Assembly: GCA_028708195.1 (NCBI GenBank)
Contig: JAQVZK010000156.1
Coordinates: forward strand, 1-5,846
Source: Desulfovibrio sp.
GTDB taxonomy: Bacteria > Desulfobacterota > Desulfovibrionia > Desulfovibrionales > Desulfovibrionaceae
Direction: 5' to 3'
Length of the DNA stretch: 5,846 nucleotides
The translations under genes were made by a program, and so were the position numbers. This document shows, in pieces, positions 1 to 5,846 of the stretch. The notes under the pieces are model-generated. The model did no database searches. It was not told the origin of the DNA and worked only from the letters and a program-made list of their open reading frames with translations. Numbering within the stretch: the stretch's first letter is position 1; every line of letters starts with the position of its first letter.

Positions 1-381
1 CCCTGTGATATCCTGAAAGCTCAGGGTGGTGAGCACACTTGAGAGATCGTCGCCCATCTGGCGGTTATTGTCTTCAAGCGTGGCAATCTGCGAGGGCGCG
101 ATGGTCCCTTGGTGAACCAGTGCCAGCAGTTCGGCGTTCTTTTCCTGAATGTCCAGTTGGCGCTCCACAATCTCCATAATGGACATGGTGGCTTTTTCTG
201 TGGCTTTGAGCACTTCTGCCAGTTGGGCAGTGGCTTCATGAAAGAGCGCGTCTGTGTTGGAATCAACCGCAGACGTATTTTGGGAGGCGGTGGATATCTG
301 CTGATAGATACCCTTGAGTCCTTCCCGCATGTCTGCGCTCAACTGCCTGTACACGGCGGGCTCGGCCTTTTCGTCGCTCAT
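1..381 (-). CDS. cheZ: CheZ-like chemotaxis protein phosphatase, N-terminal part (cut by window edge)
   Basis: The frame is open from the ATG at 381 to base 1, giving 127 residues with no stop, so the C-terminus lies outside the window. The translation starts MSDEKAEPAVYRQLSADM and is almost entirely helical and rich in Gln, Glu and Ala, as expected for the long helical hairpin of CheZ. It ends in LSFQDITG (residues 120-127). This matches the CheZ active-site signature FQDLTGQ, in which the Asp and the final Gln dephosphorylate CheY-P. The Asp is residue 124 here; the catalytic Gln would be the next codon, just off the edge. E. coli CheZ has the equivalent Asp at 143. An AAAGG ribosome site (389-393) sits 7 bases before the ATG. 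It is separated from the upstream ybgF-like gene by a hairpin, so it is probably its own transcription unit, although I see no clear promoter in the short leader. The family call rests on the motif and helical style, not on a search. Confidence 0.75.
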   Translation of the reverse strand, partial: MSDEKAEPAVYRQLSADMREGLKGIYQQISTASQNTSAVDSNTDALFHEATAQLAEVLKATEKATMSIMEIVERQLDIQEKNAELLALVHQGTIAPSQIATLEDNNRQMGDDLSSVLTTLSFQDITG

Positions 382-427
382 GCAGGTGCCTTTGCGCCAG
401 GGGCGCTGTTGAAAAGACGGCAATAAA

Positions 428-460
428 GTATCGCCGTGCCAACCTTGGGCACGGCGATAC
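428..460 (-). terminator. Rho-independent terminator after the ybgF-like gene
   Basis: A perfect 13-bp inverted repeat (428-440 and 448-460) encloses a 7-base loop. It begins 8 bp past the ybgF stop codon. On the minus strand the stem is followed by TTTATTG, a short and imperfect U-tract. It most likely ends the ileS-lspA-ybgF operon before cheZ. The plus-strand side lacks a T-run, so it does not look bidirectional. Confidence 0.75.
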
Positions 461-468
461 AGGGGATC

Positions 469-1455
469 TTACTTGTTGGTCTTGAGAAAGGTCTTGGCCC
501 GGGCCGCCTCAGGCGAGTTGGGATACTTCCTGATGAGCTCTTCCAGACGGGCCTTGGAGGCCGCGCCCTGATTGAGCTTGCTGAAGCTGATGCCCTGCTT
601 GAGGTAAGCGCCGGGGGCGCTGCCGGACTTGGGATAGTCCTTGATAACCTTGTCATAAGCGAGGGCTGCGTCCGCGAACTGGTTGCGCTGGAAGTAGCAC
701 TCGGCCATGTAGAACTGGGCTTCAGAAGCCAGGTTGTGGCTCTTGTAGTTTTTCAGAAAGTCTGAAAAGGAGCGCTGGGCCTCGTCGTACTTGCGGGCAT
801 TATAGGCATTGACGCCAGCGTCAAAGAGCGCCAGCGAAATGTCCTTTTGTGGTGCCTGCACTTGAGGCTGGGGCGAAGGCTGCCCCCAGTTGCTGCCGTC
901 GGGAGCCTGGGCGGGAATTTGCGCGGGCGCTACGGCAGCTTGGCCGCCGTAAGGCTGAACGCCTTCGGGAACAGAAGCGGCATACCCGGCAGACCCAGCA
1001 GCCACGGAGCCTGCGGCTGCGGCCTGGCCGTAGGCAGGCTGCCCATAGCTGGGTGTCTGCATGGCCATAGGTGTAGCGGGCGCATGGCTCATAGGCGCGG
1101 CCTGCATGGCAGACGGCGGCTCACCAAGGTTCAGGTTCAGCGCCATGCTGCGTTCGACCTGGCGCAGGGCCTCATCATGCCGGTTCACACGGTCCACAAG
1201 GGCGCGCGCGCCACCGGCATTGTTAAGGTCGTCCATCTGCCCTTTCATGGTGTTCAGCTCCTGGCGCAGGGCCTGAATCTGATTCCAGGCGTCTGCCTGC
1301 GAGGGCTGCATCTGGCGCAACTGCACATCATGCTGCTGCACCTGCTGTTCAAGGCCGAGGCTGCCCCCACTGGAGCTGCCGCCGGATACGCAGGCGCTCA
1401 GCGGCAGAGCAGCGCAAGCCAGCGTTACAAGGTACAAGGTACGGAACGTGCGCAT
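469..1455 (-). CDS. YbgF/CpoB-like outer-membrane lipoprotein with coiled coil and C-terminal TPR domain
   Basis: The protein has 328 residues. The N-terminus is a lipoprotein signal peptide: MRTFR, a hydrophobic stretch (7-18), then lipobox LSAC with the lipidated Cys at 22. The residue after Cys is Val, not Asp, which favours outer-membrane sorting. Residues about 33-110 form Gln/Leu/Arg-rich coiled-coil helices broken by a Gly-Gly at 81-82. Residues about 111-203 are a low-complexity linker rich in Ala, Pro, Gly, Gln and Tyr. Residues 204-328 hold about three TPR-type helix pairs (FDAGVNAYNARKYDEA, then QFYMAECYFQRNQF, then YLKQGISFSKLNQG), the layout of YbgF/CpoB. In E. coli, CpoB is periplasmic, works with Tol-Pal and coordinates peptidoglycan synthesis with outer-membrane constriction. 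E. coli CpoB has a cleavable signal rather than a lipobox, so lipid anchoring differs. The ATG at 1455 was chosen because GAGG (1461-1464) precedes it by 5 bases and the signal peptide begins there. No tol-pal genes are visible. A more general TPR lipoprotein role remains possible. Confidence 0.85.
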   Translation of the reverse strand: MRTFRTLYLVTLACAALPLSACVSGGSSSGGSLGLEQQVQQHDVQLRQMQPSQADAWNQIQALRQELNTMKGQMDDLNNAGGARALVDRVNRHDEALRQVERSMALNLNLGEPPSAMQAAPMSHAPATPMAMQTPSYGQPAYGQAAAAGSVAAGSAGYAASVPEGVQPYGGQAAVAPAQIPAQAPDGSNWGQPSPQPQVQAPQKDISLALFDAGVNAYNARKYDEAQRSFSDFLKNYKSHNLASEAQFYMAECYFQRNQFADAALAYDKVIKDYPKSGSAPGAYLKQGISFSKLNQGAASKARLEELIRKYPNSPEAARAKTFLKTNK

Positions 1456-1471
1456 AATATCCTCTTTTTTT

Positions 1472-1678
1472 TCAAATTTGCACTTTTCCCAGGGCTTTTT
1501 TGCGCCCGGTGAAAATATAGATGATACCGCCGATAACCGGCAAAAAAACCACCAGCACGAGCCACAGCGCCCGTTGCTGGGGCGTGGGAAACTCATGCCC
1601 CCAGATGTGGATTATACTCCACAACGTAGGAAGCATAGGAATCATGACCAGAGCCACATGCCACCAATGAAATATCAT
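1472..1678 (-). CDS. Small two-helix membrane protein with PLDc_N (phospholipase D nuclease N-terminal) domain
   Basis: The product is a 68-residue protein that is nearly all membrane segment. Helix 1 spans about residues 6-26 ([20 protein letters not shown]) and helix 2 about 38-57 ([20 protein letters not shown]), followed by a short basic tail with GRKK. The [21 protein letters not shown] pattern is the hallmark of the PLDc_N family, found alone in many small bacterial proteins and at the N-terminus of cardiolipin synthases. No phospholipase catalytic HKD motif is present, so it is not itself an enzyme; the family's function when standing alone is not established. Its ATG overlaps the lspA stop codon (ATGA, 1675-1678), and a GGGGGA ribosome site lies just upstream inside lspA, so the two are probably translationally coupled. 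The ybgF-like start follows after 16 bp. Confidence 0.8.
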   Translation of the reverse strand: MIFHWWHVALVMIPMLPTLWSIIHIWGHEFPTPQQRALWLVLVVFLPVIGGIIYIFTGRKKALGKVQI

Positions 1679-2214
1679 GCGGCACTTCCCCCTTTGCCGG
1701 AGGCTTTTCCGGCTTTGCTGCCTTTTTTATCCCCGGCTTTTGGCGGCGGCTGACGCCACATGATAATGCAGGCCAGGGCAGCCCCCACAAAGATGGCCGA
1801 ATCTGCCACATTAAAGGCAGGCCAATGCCAGTCGCCCCAATAGATATCCAAAAAGTCCACCACCGCCCTGAAGCGGATGCGGTCAACCAGATTACCCAAA
1901 GCGCCGCCCAAAACCAACCCCAGGCCCGCAAAGAGCCATGGCTCGTCATGCGAACTGCGAACCAGCATGAGTATGGCCCAGGTGGCCACCACCGTGGCCC
2001 CAAAGAACAGCCAGAACTGCCACTCGATGTCGGAGCGGTTTAAAAAGCCAAAGGCCGCTCCGCGGTTACGTATGTTAACGAAGTCAAACAGACCTTCAAT
2101 CACCGGTACAGACCGGTGCTCAGGTATGGTCTGCATGACAATATACTTGCTCAACTGATCGAGCGCCAGTGCCAACAGGGCCATACCCCCGAGAATGCGA
2201 TAACGTCTGCGCAT
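1675..2214 (-). CDS. lspA: Lipoprotein signal peptidase (signal peptidase II)
   Basis: This 179-residue inner-membrane aspartyl protease removes signal peptides from diacylglyceryl-modified prolipoproteins. Family landmarks are all present: DQLSKY near the first helix (19-24), [12 protein letters not shown] (47-58), [10 protein letters not shown] (103-112), VVDFLDIYW (118-126) and FNVADSAI (134-141). Asp120 and Asp138 are the catalytic pair, matching Asp124 and Asp143 of the Pseudomonas enzyme. Four hydrophobic helices are visible, as in the family. The length exceeds E. coli's 164 residues mainly because of a Lys/Gly/Ala/Ser tail (155-179, six lysines). I chose the ATG at 2214, giving MRRRYRIL with a basic pre-helix. 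It lies 5 bp after the ileS stop, and the likely ribosome site (TGAGGA) overlaps that stop with unusually short spacing, so coupling to ileS translation is likely. The ileS-lspA pairing is widespread in Proteobacteria. Confidence 0.97.
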   Translation of the reverse strand: MRRRYRILGGMALLALALDQLSKYIVMQTIPEHRSVPVIEGLFDFVNIRNRGAAFGFLNRSDIEWQFWLFFGATVVATWAILMLVRSSHDEPWLFAGLGLVLGGALGNLVDRIRFRAVVDFLDIYWGDWHWPAFNVADSAIFVGAALACIIMWRQPPPKAGDKKGSKAGKASGKGGSAA

Positions 2215-2219
2215 AGTCC

Positions 2220-5036
2220 TCAGGATTCCATTTCCTTGATAACCGCCGTACAGCGCGGGCACAAGGCGGGGTGCGCGGGGTCAGTGCCAAGCTCGGTGCT
2301 GTATATCCAGCAGCGTTCGCATTTTTCGCCTTGCGCCTTTTCAACGCCGATGGCAAGGCCCGGCAGTTCTTCATCCTGATAGGCGGCCTGCGGGGCGCGG
2401 TCCAGAGCTTCCATCTGCAGTTGGGAGACAATGCACACCGCACGCAGGTCGGTACGCAGTCCTTCCAGCCGCTGGCGCAGCTCATCGTCCACAAAAAGAG
2501 TGACGCGGGTATCCAGCGAATGCCCGATGATGCCGTCACGGCGCATGGGTTCGATGGCCTTGGTAACAGCACCGCGCACGGCCAGCAGCGTGGCCCAGTT
2601 GTCGCGCGTGTCTTCGTCAAAAAGATAGGGCGCGGCTTCAAGGGGCGGCACGGCAAACACCGTGGGTTCGGTGCCGCGCAGGCTTTCAGGCAGATGGCTG
2701 AAGATTTCTTCAGCCGTAAAGGACAATACGGGGGCCATGTCGCGCAGCAACAACTGCAGGATATTGTACAGGGCGGTCTGGGCCGAACGGCGCTCCCTGC
2801 TTGCTGGGGCCGAGGCGTAGAGACGGTCTTTAAGAATATCCAGATACACGGACGAAAGGTCGGTGACGCAATAGTTGTGCAGGGTATGGTAGACCTTGTG
2901 GAAATCAAAATCCATATAGGCCTGCTGCACACGCTCGTGTACGCGCCCGGCCACGTCGAGAGCAAAGAGGTCCAGGGGTTCAAGCTCGCTCAGGGGCAAC
3001 AGGTCCTCTGCCGAAATGTCGTTCAGGTTGCCGAGGAAATACCGGCAGGTATTGCGGATACGGCGATAGGCGTCCACCAGGCGGCCAAGGATTTCGTCCG
3101 AAATGCGGATATCTTCGCGGTATTCCACGGAGGACACCCACAGACGCACGATTTCAGCGCCGAACTTTTCAATGAGTTCTTGCGGCGCGATGACGTTGCC
3201 GATGGACTTGGACATCTTGCGGCCGTCGCCGTCCACCACATAGCCGTGGGTGAGCACGGAACGGTAAGGGGCGCAGTCGCGCGTGCCGATGCTGGCAAGA
3301 AGCGAACTGTGGAACCAGCCGCGGTGCTGGTCAGACCCTTCCATATACAGATCCGCGGGAAAGCCCAGCTCGGGGCGCTTTTCAAGCACAGCGGCAAAGC
3401 TTGTGCCGGAGTCAAACCACACGTCCAGAATATCGGTTTCTCGCTTCCAGTGGTTGCCGCCGCACTGGGGGCACACAAGCCCTTGGGGCACGATGTCTTT
3501 CAGTTCGGCTTCATACCAGTAGTCGCAGCCAGTGGGGTGGCTGGCGAAGCGCGCGGCCATTTCGTGCATCCAGGCGGGGTCGTTCCAGGCTGCGTCGCAG
3601 TCTTCGCACAGCAGGGCCATGATGGGTACACCCCACTGCCGCTGGCGCGAGATGCACCAGTCGGGCCGGAATTCCACCATATTGTGGATGCGCTCCCGCC
3701 CCCAGGCGGGAATCCAGCGCACGTCATCGTCAATGGCCTTGAGGGCGCGGGTGCGCAGGTCGTTCTTTTCCATGCTGATAAACCACTGGGTGGTAGCGCG
3801 AAAAATGACCGGCTCCTTACAGCGCCAGCAGTGCGGGTACGAATGCTTGATCTTGGATTTTTGCAGCAAGGCCCCCACTTCTTCAAGCTTTTCGATGACC
3901 TTGGGGTTGGCTTCAAACACGTTCAGCCCGGCAAAAAACTCCACGCTGGGCAAAAAGCGGCCAGCATCGTCCATAGGCGAATAGACTTCCAGCCCGTACT
4001 TGAGGCCCACGTCATAGTCTTCACGGCCGTGTCCGGGGGCGGTATGTACGCAGCCCGTGCCCGCCTCGAGGGTGACATGCTGCCCAAGAATGACCAGCGA
4101 ATCCCTGTCATAGAAGGGGTGGCGGGCCTTGAGATTTTCAAGTTCGACGCCGGGCGCGCGGTCCAGAATGGTGTACTCGCTCCAGCCAAATGCGGCCGCG
4201 CAGGCTTCCACCAGTTCTTCGGCAAGAAGATACTGGCTGCCTTCGGCTTCTACCAACGCATAGGTAAATTCGGGGTGCAGGCAGACGCCCATATTGTCCG
4301 GGAGGGTCCAGGGCGTTGTGGTCCAGATGACCACGTAGGCGCGCGACGGATCAGCGGCGGCAAAGACCTTTTTAAGCCCCTCGTCGGGCAAGGGAAAACG
4401 CACGTACACAGAGGGCGAGGTGTGGTCATAGTATTCCACCTCTGCCTCGGCCAGGGCCGTATGACACGAGCAGCACCAGTAAATGGGCTTTTTGGAGCGC
4501 ACCACGCCGCCCGCGCCCACAAAGTTTGCCAGCTCGTCGGCCGTGGCAGCCTCATAGGAGGGCTTCATGCTCATGTAGGGGTCTTCCCAATTGCCGAGCA
4601 CGCCCAGGCGCTTGAATTCTTTGCGCTGCACGTCGATCCACTTTGACGCGTATTCACGACAGAGCTTGCGCACCACGTGGGCAGGAAGGGTCTTCTTTTT
4701 TTCTTTGAGTTCCTGCTCCACCTTGTGCTCGATGGGCAGGCCGTGGCAGTCCCAGCCGGGCACATAGCGCGAGGCATAGCCCGCCATGTTGCGGGACTTG
4801 ACGATAATATCCTTGAGAATCTTGTTCAGCGCGGTGCCCATATGAATGTGCCCGTTGGCGTAAGGCGGGCCGTCATGCAAGATGTAGGTTCCCTTGCTGC
4901 CCGACGCCTCCACCATAATGCCGCAGGCGTTCATGGATTCCCACTTCTTGAGGGTTTCCGGCTCGCGCTGGGCCAGATTGGCCTTCATGGGAAAGGCGGT
5001 TTGGGGCAAATTCAGCGTTTTTTTATAATCACTCAT
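2220..5036 (-). CDS. ileS: Isoleucyl-tRNA synthetase
   Basis: This 938-residue cytoplasmic class Ia synthetase (the same length as the E. coli enzyme) activates isoleucine with ATP and charges tRNA-Ile. In order: N-terminal [25 protein letters not shown] then HMGT at 65-68, the HIGH position with Thr in the last place; WTTTPW (238-243) of the CP1 editing domain; [10 protein letters not shown] with the probable editing Asp at 340; KMSKS at 607-611; the anticodon-binding helical domain; and a C-terminal zinc finger C906, C909, C926, C929. Two further Cys sets (188/191 with 403/406, and 477/480 with 522/525) resemble the two zinc sites of Thermus IleRS. The ATG at 5036 is preferred over an in-frame GTG at 5051 because GGGAG precedes it by about 5 bases and the N-terminus then matches the family. 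It is the first gene of a four-gene minus-strand operon. No T-box-like leader is seen. The frame is intact throughout. Confidence 0.98.
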   Translation of the reverse strand: MSDYKKTLNLPQTAFPMKANLAQREPETLKKWESMNACGIMVEASGSKGTYILHDGPPYANGHIHMGTALNKILKDIIVKSRNMAGYASRYVPGWDCHGLPIEHKVEQELKEKKKTLPAHVVRKLCREYASKWIDVQRKEFKRLGVLGNWEDPYMSMKPSYEAATADELANFVGAGGVVRSKKPIYWCCSCHTALAEAEVEYYDHTSPSVYVRFPLPDEGLKKVFAAADPSRAYVVIWTTTPWTLPDNMGVCLHPEFTYALVEAEGSQYLLAEELVEACAAAFGWSEYTILDRAPGVELENLKARHPFYDRDSLVILGQHVTLEAGTGCVHTAPGHGREDYDVGLKYGLEVYSPMDDAGRFLPSVEFFAGLNVFEANPKVIEKLEEVGALLQKSKIKHSYPHCWRCKEPVIFRATTQWFISMEKNDLRTRALKAIDDDVRWIPAWGRERIHNMVEFRPDWCISRQRQWGVPIMALLCEDCDAAWNDPAWMHEMAARFASHPTGCDYWYEAELKDIVPQGLVCPQCGGNHWKRETDILDVWFDSGTSFAAVLEKRPELGFPADLYMEGSDQHRGWFHSSLLASIGTRDCAPYRSVLTHGYVVDGDGRKMSKSIGNVIAPQELIEKFGAEIVRLWVSSVEYREDIRISDEILGRLVDAYRRIRNTCRYFLGNLNDISAEDLLPLSELEPLDLFALDVAGRVHERVQQAYMDFDFHKVYHTLHNYCVTDLSSVYLDILKDRLYASAPASRERRSAQTALYNILQLLLRDMAPVLSFTAEEIFSHLPESLRGTEPTVFAVPPLEAAPYLFDEDTRDNWATLLAVRGAVTKAIEPMRRDGIIGHSLDTRVTLFVDDELRQRLEGLRTDLRAVCIVSQLQMEALDRAPQAAYQDEELPGLAIGVEKAQGEKCERCWIYSTELGTDPAHPALCPRCTAVIKEMES

Positions 5037-5152
5037 TGGGGCTCCCGGCACTGATGTCGCAAGAAAAATAGGTAATAAGCGGTGAGAAAAATCACTGTAG
5101 TTTGGGCAAAGAACCGCTTAAAGTCAAGGATTCGCAAGCACCACGCGTTCTT

Positions 5153-5168
5153 TGCCACGGCATTTGCA
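5153..5168 (+). promoter_or_regulatory. Candidate sigma-54-type promoter for hypC
   Basis: TGCCACG, four bases, then TTGCA matches the sigma-54 consensus TGGCACG-N4-TTGCA at all specified positions but one. The mismatch is in the normally near-invariant GG of the -24 element (GC here), which counts heavily against it. If used, transcription would start near 5180 and leave a leader of about 150 bases before hypC. Hydrogenase genes are known sigma-54 targets in some bacteria, which makes it worth listing at low confidence. Confidence 0.2.
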
Positions 5169-5212
5169 CGCAGGCAAAAAAAATACGCCGTAAAATAATC
5201 TTCTGCCACGGC
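5153..5212 (+). repeat. Pair of direct repeats TGCCACGGC upstream of hypC
   Basis: The 9-base word TGCCACGGC occurs at 5153-5161 and again at 5204-5212, 51 bp apart, which is close to five helical turns. Each copy is followed within 2-3 bases by TTGC. The identity is exact over nine bases. Whether it is a protein-binding site or chance is not decided by the sequence. Confidence 0.4.
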
Positions 5213-5244
5213 TGCTTGCCTACACTTGCCAGGGCTGGTAAACT

Positions 5245-5260
5245 GCATTTCCTTAAATGC
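5245..5260. repeat. Short palindrome between ileS and hypC
   Basis: GCATTT, the four bases CCTT, then AAATGC form a perfect 6-bp inverted repeat, about 70 bp upstream of the hypC start. No U-tract follows, so it is not a terminator. It has the size of a small operator or of a leader hairpin, but no known regulator site is recognised. Confidence 0.3.
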
Positions 5261-5329
5261 GGAAAATTATGGCCGCTTCAGGACTTGCCGAAACCGCAAA
5301 GGTGTTTATTTGCCTGACAAGAGGTGCTT

Positions 5330-5581
5330 ATGTGTCTTGCCATTCCCGCACGTATTGAAGAATTGTTTGGTGAAGGTATGGCCCGCGTGCGCGTGGGTGA
5401 AAGTTCTACGTATTTGAACGCTTCTGTCATGCTTTTGCCTAAAGAACCCGACATCGGGGACTATGTCATCGTGCATGCGGGCTTTGCCCTGCACACAATG
5501 ACCCCAACAGAAGCAGAAGAAAGCCTGTCTGCCCTGCGCGAACTGGCCAAGGCTTTGGACGACGGGCCACCCCAGTTCTAG
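5330..5581 (+). CDS. hypC: [NiFe] hydrogenase maturation chaperone HypC/HupF
   Basis: This 83-residue protein starts MCLAIPARIEELF, the invariant HypC N-terminus. Cys2, exposed after Met removal, is the residue that holds iron and contacts the hydrogenase large-subunit precursor. GDYVIVHAGFAL (43-54) carries the second family signature, with His49 equivalent to the conserved His near position 51 in E. coli HypC. The rest fits the small beta-barrel plus a C-terminal helix (TEAEESLSALRELAKAL). With HypD, HypC carries the Fe(CN)2CO unit to the large subunit in the cytoplasm. The ATG at 5330 is chosen over an in-frame GTG at 5324 because only it puts Cys at position 2; GAGGTG (5321-5326) is the ribosome site. 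hypC stands alone on its strand here: a terminator and the end of an rRNA operon follow, and hypD or hypE are not adjacent. Confidence 0.96.
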   Translation: MCLAIPARIEELFGEGMARVRVGESSTYLNASVMLLPKEPDIGDYVIVHAGFALHTMTPTEAEESLSALRELAKALDDGPPQF

Positions 5582-5606
5582 CGGCCTGCCATTTTTTAGA
5601 ACTGGG
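5571..5606. repeat. 10-bp inverted repeat spanning the hypC stop codon
   Basis: CCCAGTTCTA (5571-5580) and TAGAACTGGG (5597-5606) are perfect complements separated by 16 bases. The left arm covers the last hypC codons and the first two bases of its TAG stop. The six Ts (5592-5597) lie before and at the edge of the right arm rather than after it, so it does not have standard terminator form. It could fold in the hypC mRNA 3' end, upstream of the clearer terminator at 5645-5682. Confidence 0.5.
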
Positions 5607-5644
5607 CACGGCCTCTATGGCCTGCTCCCCAGATTCTACAAAAC

Positions 5645-5683
5645 AAGCCCGGCGCGGAAGTTTTAGCTTCTGCGTCGGGCTTT
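5645..5683 (+). terminator. Rho-independent terminator of hypC
   Basis: AAGCCCGGCGCGGAAG (5645-5660), a 6-base loop, and CTTCTGCGTCGGGCTT (5667-5682) form a 16-bp stem with two G-U pairs when read as plus-strand RNA. Read on the minus strand those two pairs become C-A mismatches, so the hairpin is oriented for hypC. The stem ends in TTT and then ATAA, a short U-tract. It starts about 64 bp past the hypC stop. Confidence 0.75.
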
Positions 5684-5726
5684 ATAAGTAACATCGACAA
5701 GACAACGGCGCGAGAACACCAATAAC

Positions 5727-5763
5727 AAAAAGCCCTTCGCGCTTTAGCAGCGAAGGGCTTTTT
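5727..5763 (-). terminator. Terminator of the rRNA operon, probably bidirectional
   Basis: A perfect 14-bp inverted repeat (5727-5740 and 5750-5763) has a G+C-rich core GCCCTTCGC and a 9-base loop. It is flanked by five As on the left and five Ts on the right, so RNA from either strand ends the hairpin in a U-run. It lies about 9 bp past the 5S 3' end on the minus strand, where it would end the rRNA transcript. From the other side it backs up the hypC terminator. Confidence 0.9.
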
Positions 5764-5771
5764 AAAAGATG

Positions 5772-5846
5772 TTGGCAGCGGCCTACTTTCCCACATGACG
5801 TTATGCAGTATCATCGGCGATGGAGAGCTTAACTTCCAAGTTCGGA
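5772..5846 (-). rRNA. rrf: 5S ribosomal RNA, 3' part (cut by window edge)
   Basis: Read on the minus strand this gives TCCGAACTTGGAAGTTAAGC, then CTCTCCA, CGCCGATGATACTGC, and finally GTGGGAAAGTAGGCCGCTGCCA. These are the conserved internal loop, the GAAGTTAAG helix and the 3' strand of bacterial 5S rRNA. About 75 of the usual roughly 115 bases are inside the window; the 5' end lies to the right. The 3' end is placed by similarity and could be off by a few bases. The orientation implies that 23S and 16S lie further right on the minus strand, as in a standard 16S-23S-5S operon (inferred). Confidence 0.95.

Larger units (their letters stand above)
5037..5329. promoter_or_regulatory. Divergent intergenic region between ileS and hypC
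   Basis: This 293-bp stretch is visibly richer in A+T than its surroundings and must hold the promoters for both ileS (minus) and hypC (plus). For ileS, a good -35-like TTGACT lies on the minus strand at 5127-5122, but the hexamer 17 bases further on (CAAACT, 5104-5099) matches a sigma-70 -10 only at three positions, so the assignment is weak. For hypC no convincing sigma-70 pair was found; a sigma-54-like site, a repeated TGCCACGGC and a small palindrome are listed separately. No tRNA, T-box motif or credible small gene was seen. Confidence 0.5.

Noticed and set aside
394..406. GCGCC-AGG-GGCGC hairpin in the cheZ leader as a regulatory element
   Set aside because: A 5-bp stem of G and C bases with a 3-base loop is expected by chance in this composition, and it does not cover the ribosome site.
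382..460. Sigma-28-type promoter for the cheZ-like gene
   Set aside because: GGCGATAC on the minus strand resembles the -10 GCCGATAA, but no TAAA lies 15 bases upstream, and the word is part of the terminator stem.
1456..1596. N-terminal extension of the ybgF-like protein up to 1596
   Set aside because: The extension would overlap the PLDc_N gene and bury the lipoprotein signal peptide. The ATG at 1455 has a well-placed GAGG and begins directly with the signal peptide.
2271..4646. Very long open frame (791 codons) on the plus strand opposite ileS
   Set aside because: It lies wholly inside the ileS coding region. The translation shows no domain or motif. Long antisense frames are expected opposite G+C-biased codons, and IleRS is intact with all its signatures on the minus strand.
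5037..5140. T-box riboswitch leader for ileS
   Set aside because: The conserved TGGNACCGCG-type motif and its antiterminator hairpin are absent from the minus-strand leader. Only a 4-bp hairpin (5082-5095) is seen.
5102..5317. Possible 71-codon plus-strand gene in the ileS-hypC gap
   Set aside because: It starts with TTG, lacks a ribosome site, has no recognisable motif and covers the region where promoters for both flanking genes must lie.
1..5846. Mobile element, CRISPR array, defence or toxin-antitoxin system
   Set aside because: No transposase, integrase, regularly spaced repeats, terminal inverted repeats or unfamiliar gene pair was found. Every substantial coding region is a recognisable conserved family.

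Overview
The window looks like housekeeping chromosome from a sulfate-reducing deltaproteobacterium of the Desulfovibrio type. The basis is a moderately high G+C content, a CheZ-like chemotaxis phosphatase, an HypC hydrogenase-maturation chaperone beside an rRNA operon, and an ileS-lspA pair followed by a YbgF/CpoB-like lipoprotein. The genus is an inference from gene content and protein style; no search was run.

Layout, left to right. Positions 1-381 (minus) hold the N-terminal part of a cheZ-like gene that runs off the left edge. A 13-bp hairpin at 428-460 separates it from a compact minus-strand operon transcribed right to left: ileS (2220-5036), lspA (1675-2214), a small two-helix PLDc_N membrane protein (1472-1678) and a ybgF/cpoB-like lipoprotein (469-1455). 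Junctions are tight: 5 bp, a 4-bp ATGA overlap, then 16 bp. A divergent AT-richer intergenic region (5037-5329) separates ileS from hypC (5330-5581, plus). hypC runs convergently towards the 3' end of an rRNA operon, seen here as a partial 5S rRNA on the minus strand (5772-5846). Two hairpin terminators lie between them.

How the genes fit together. IleRS charges tRNA-Ile. LspA is the signal peptidase that cleaves prolipoproteins, and the YbgF-like protein at the end of the operon is itself a predicted lipoprotein and so a likely LspA substrate. HypC would deliver the Fe(CN)2CO precursor to [NiFe] hydrogenase large subunits encoded elsewhere.

I found no mobile element, CRISPR array, toxin-antitoxin or defence-like system, and nothing that amounts to an undescribed system. 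The points most worth a second look are the HMGT version of the IleRS HIGH motif, three apparent zinc sites in IleRS, and repeated or palindromic sequences around hypC.
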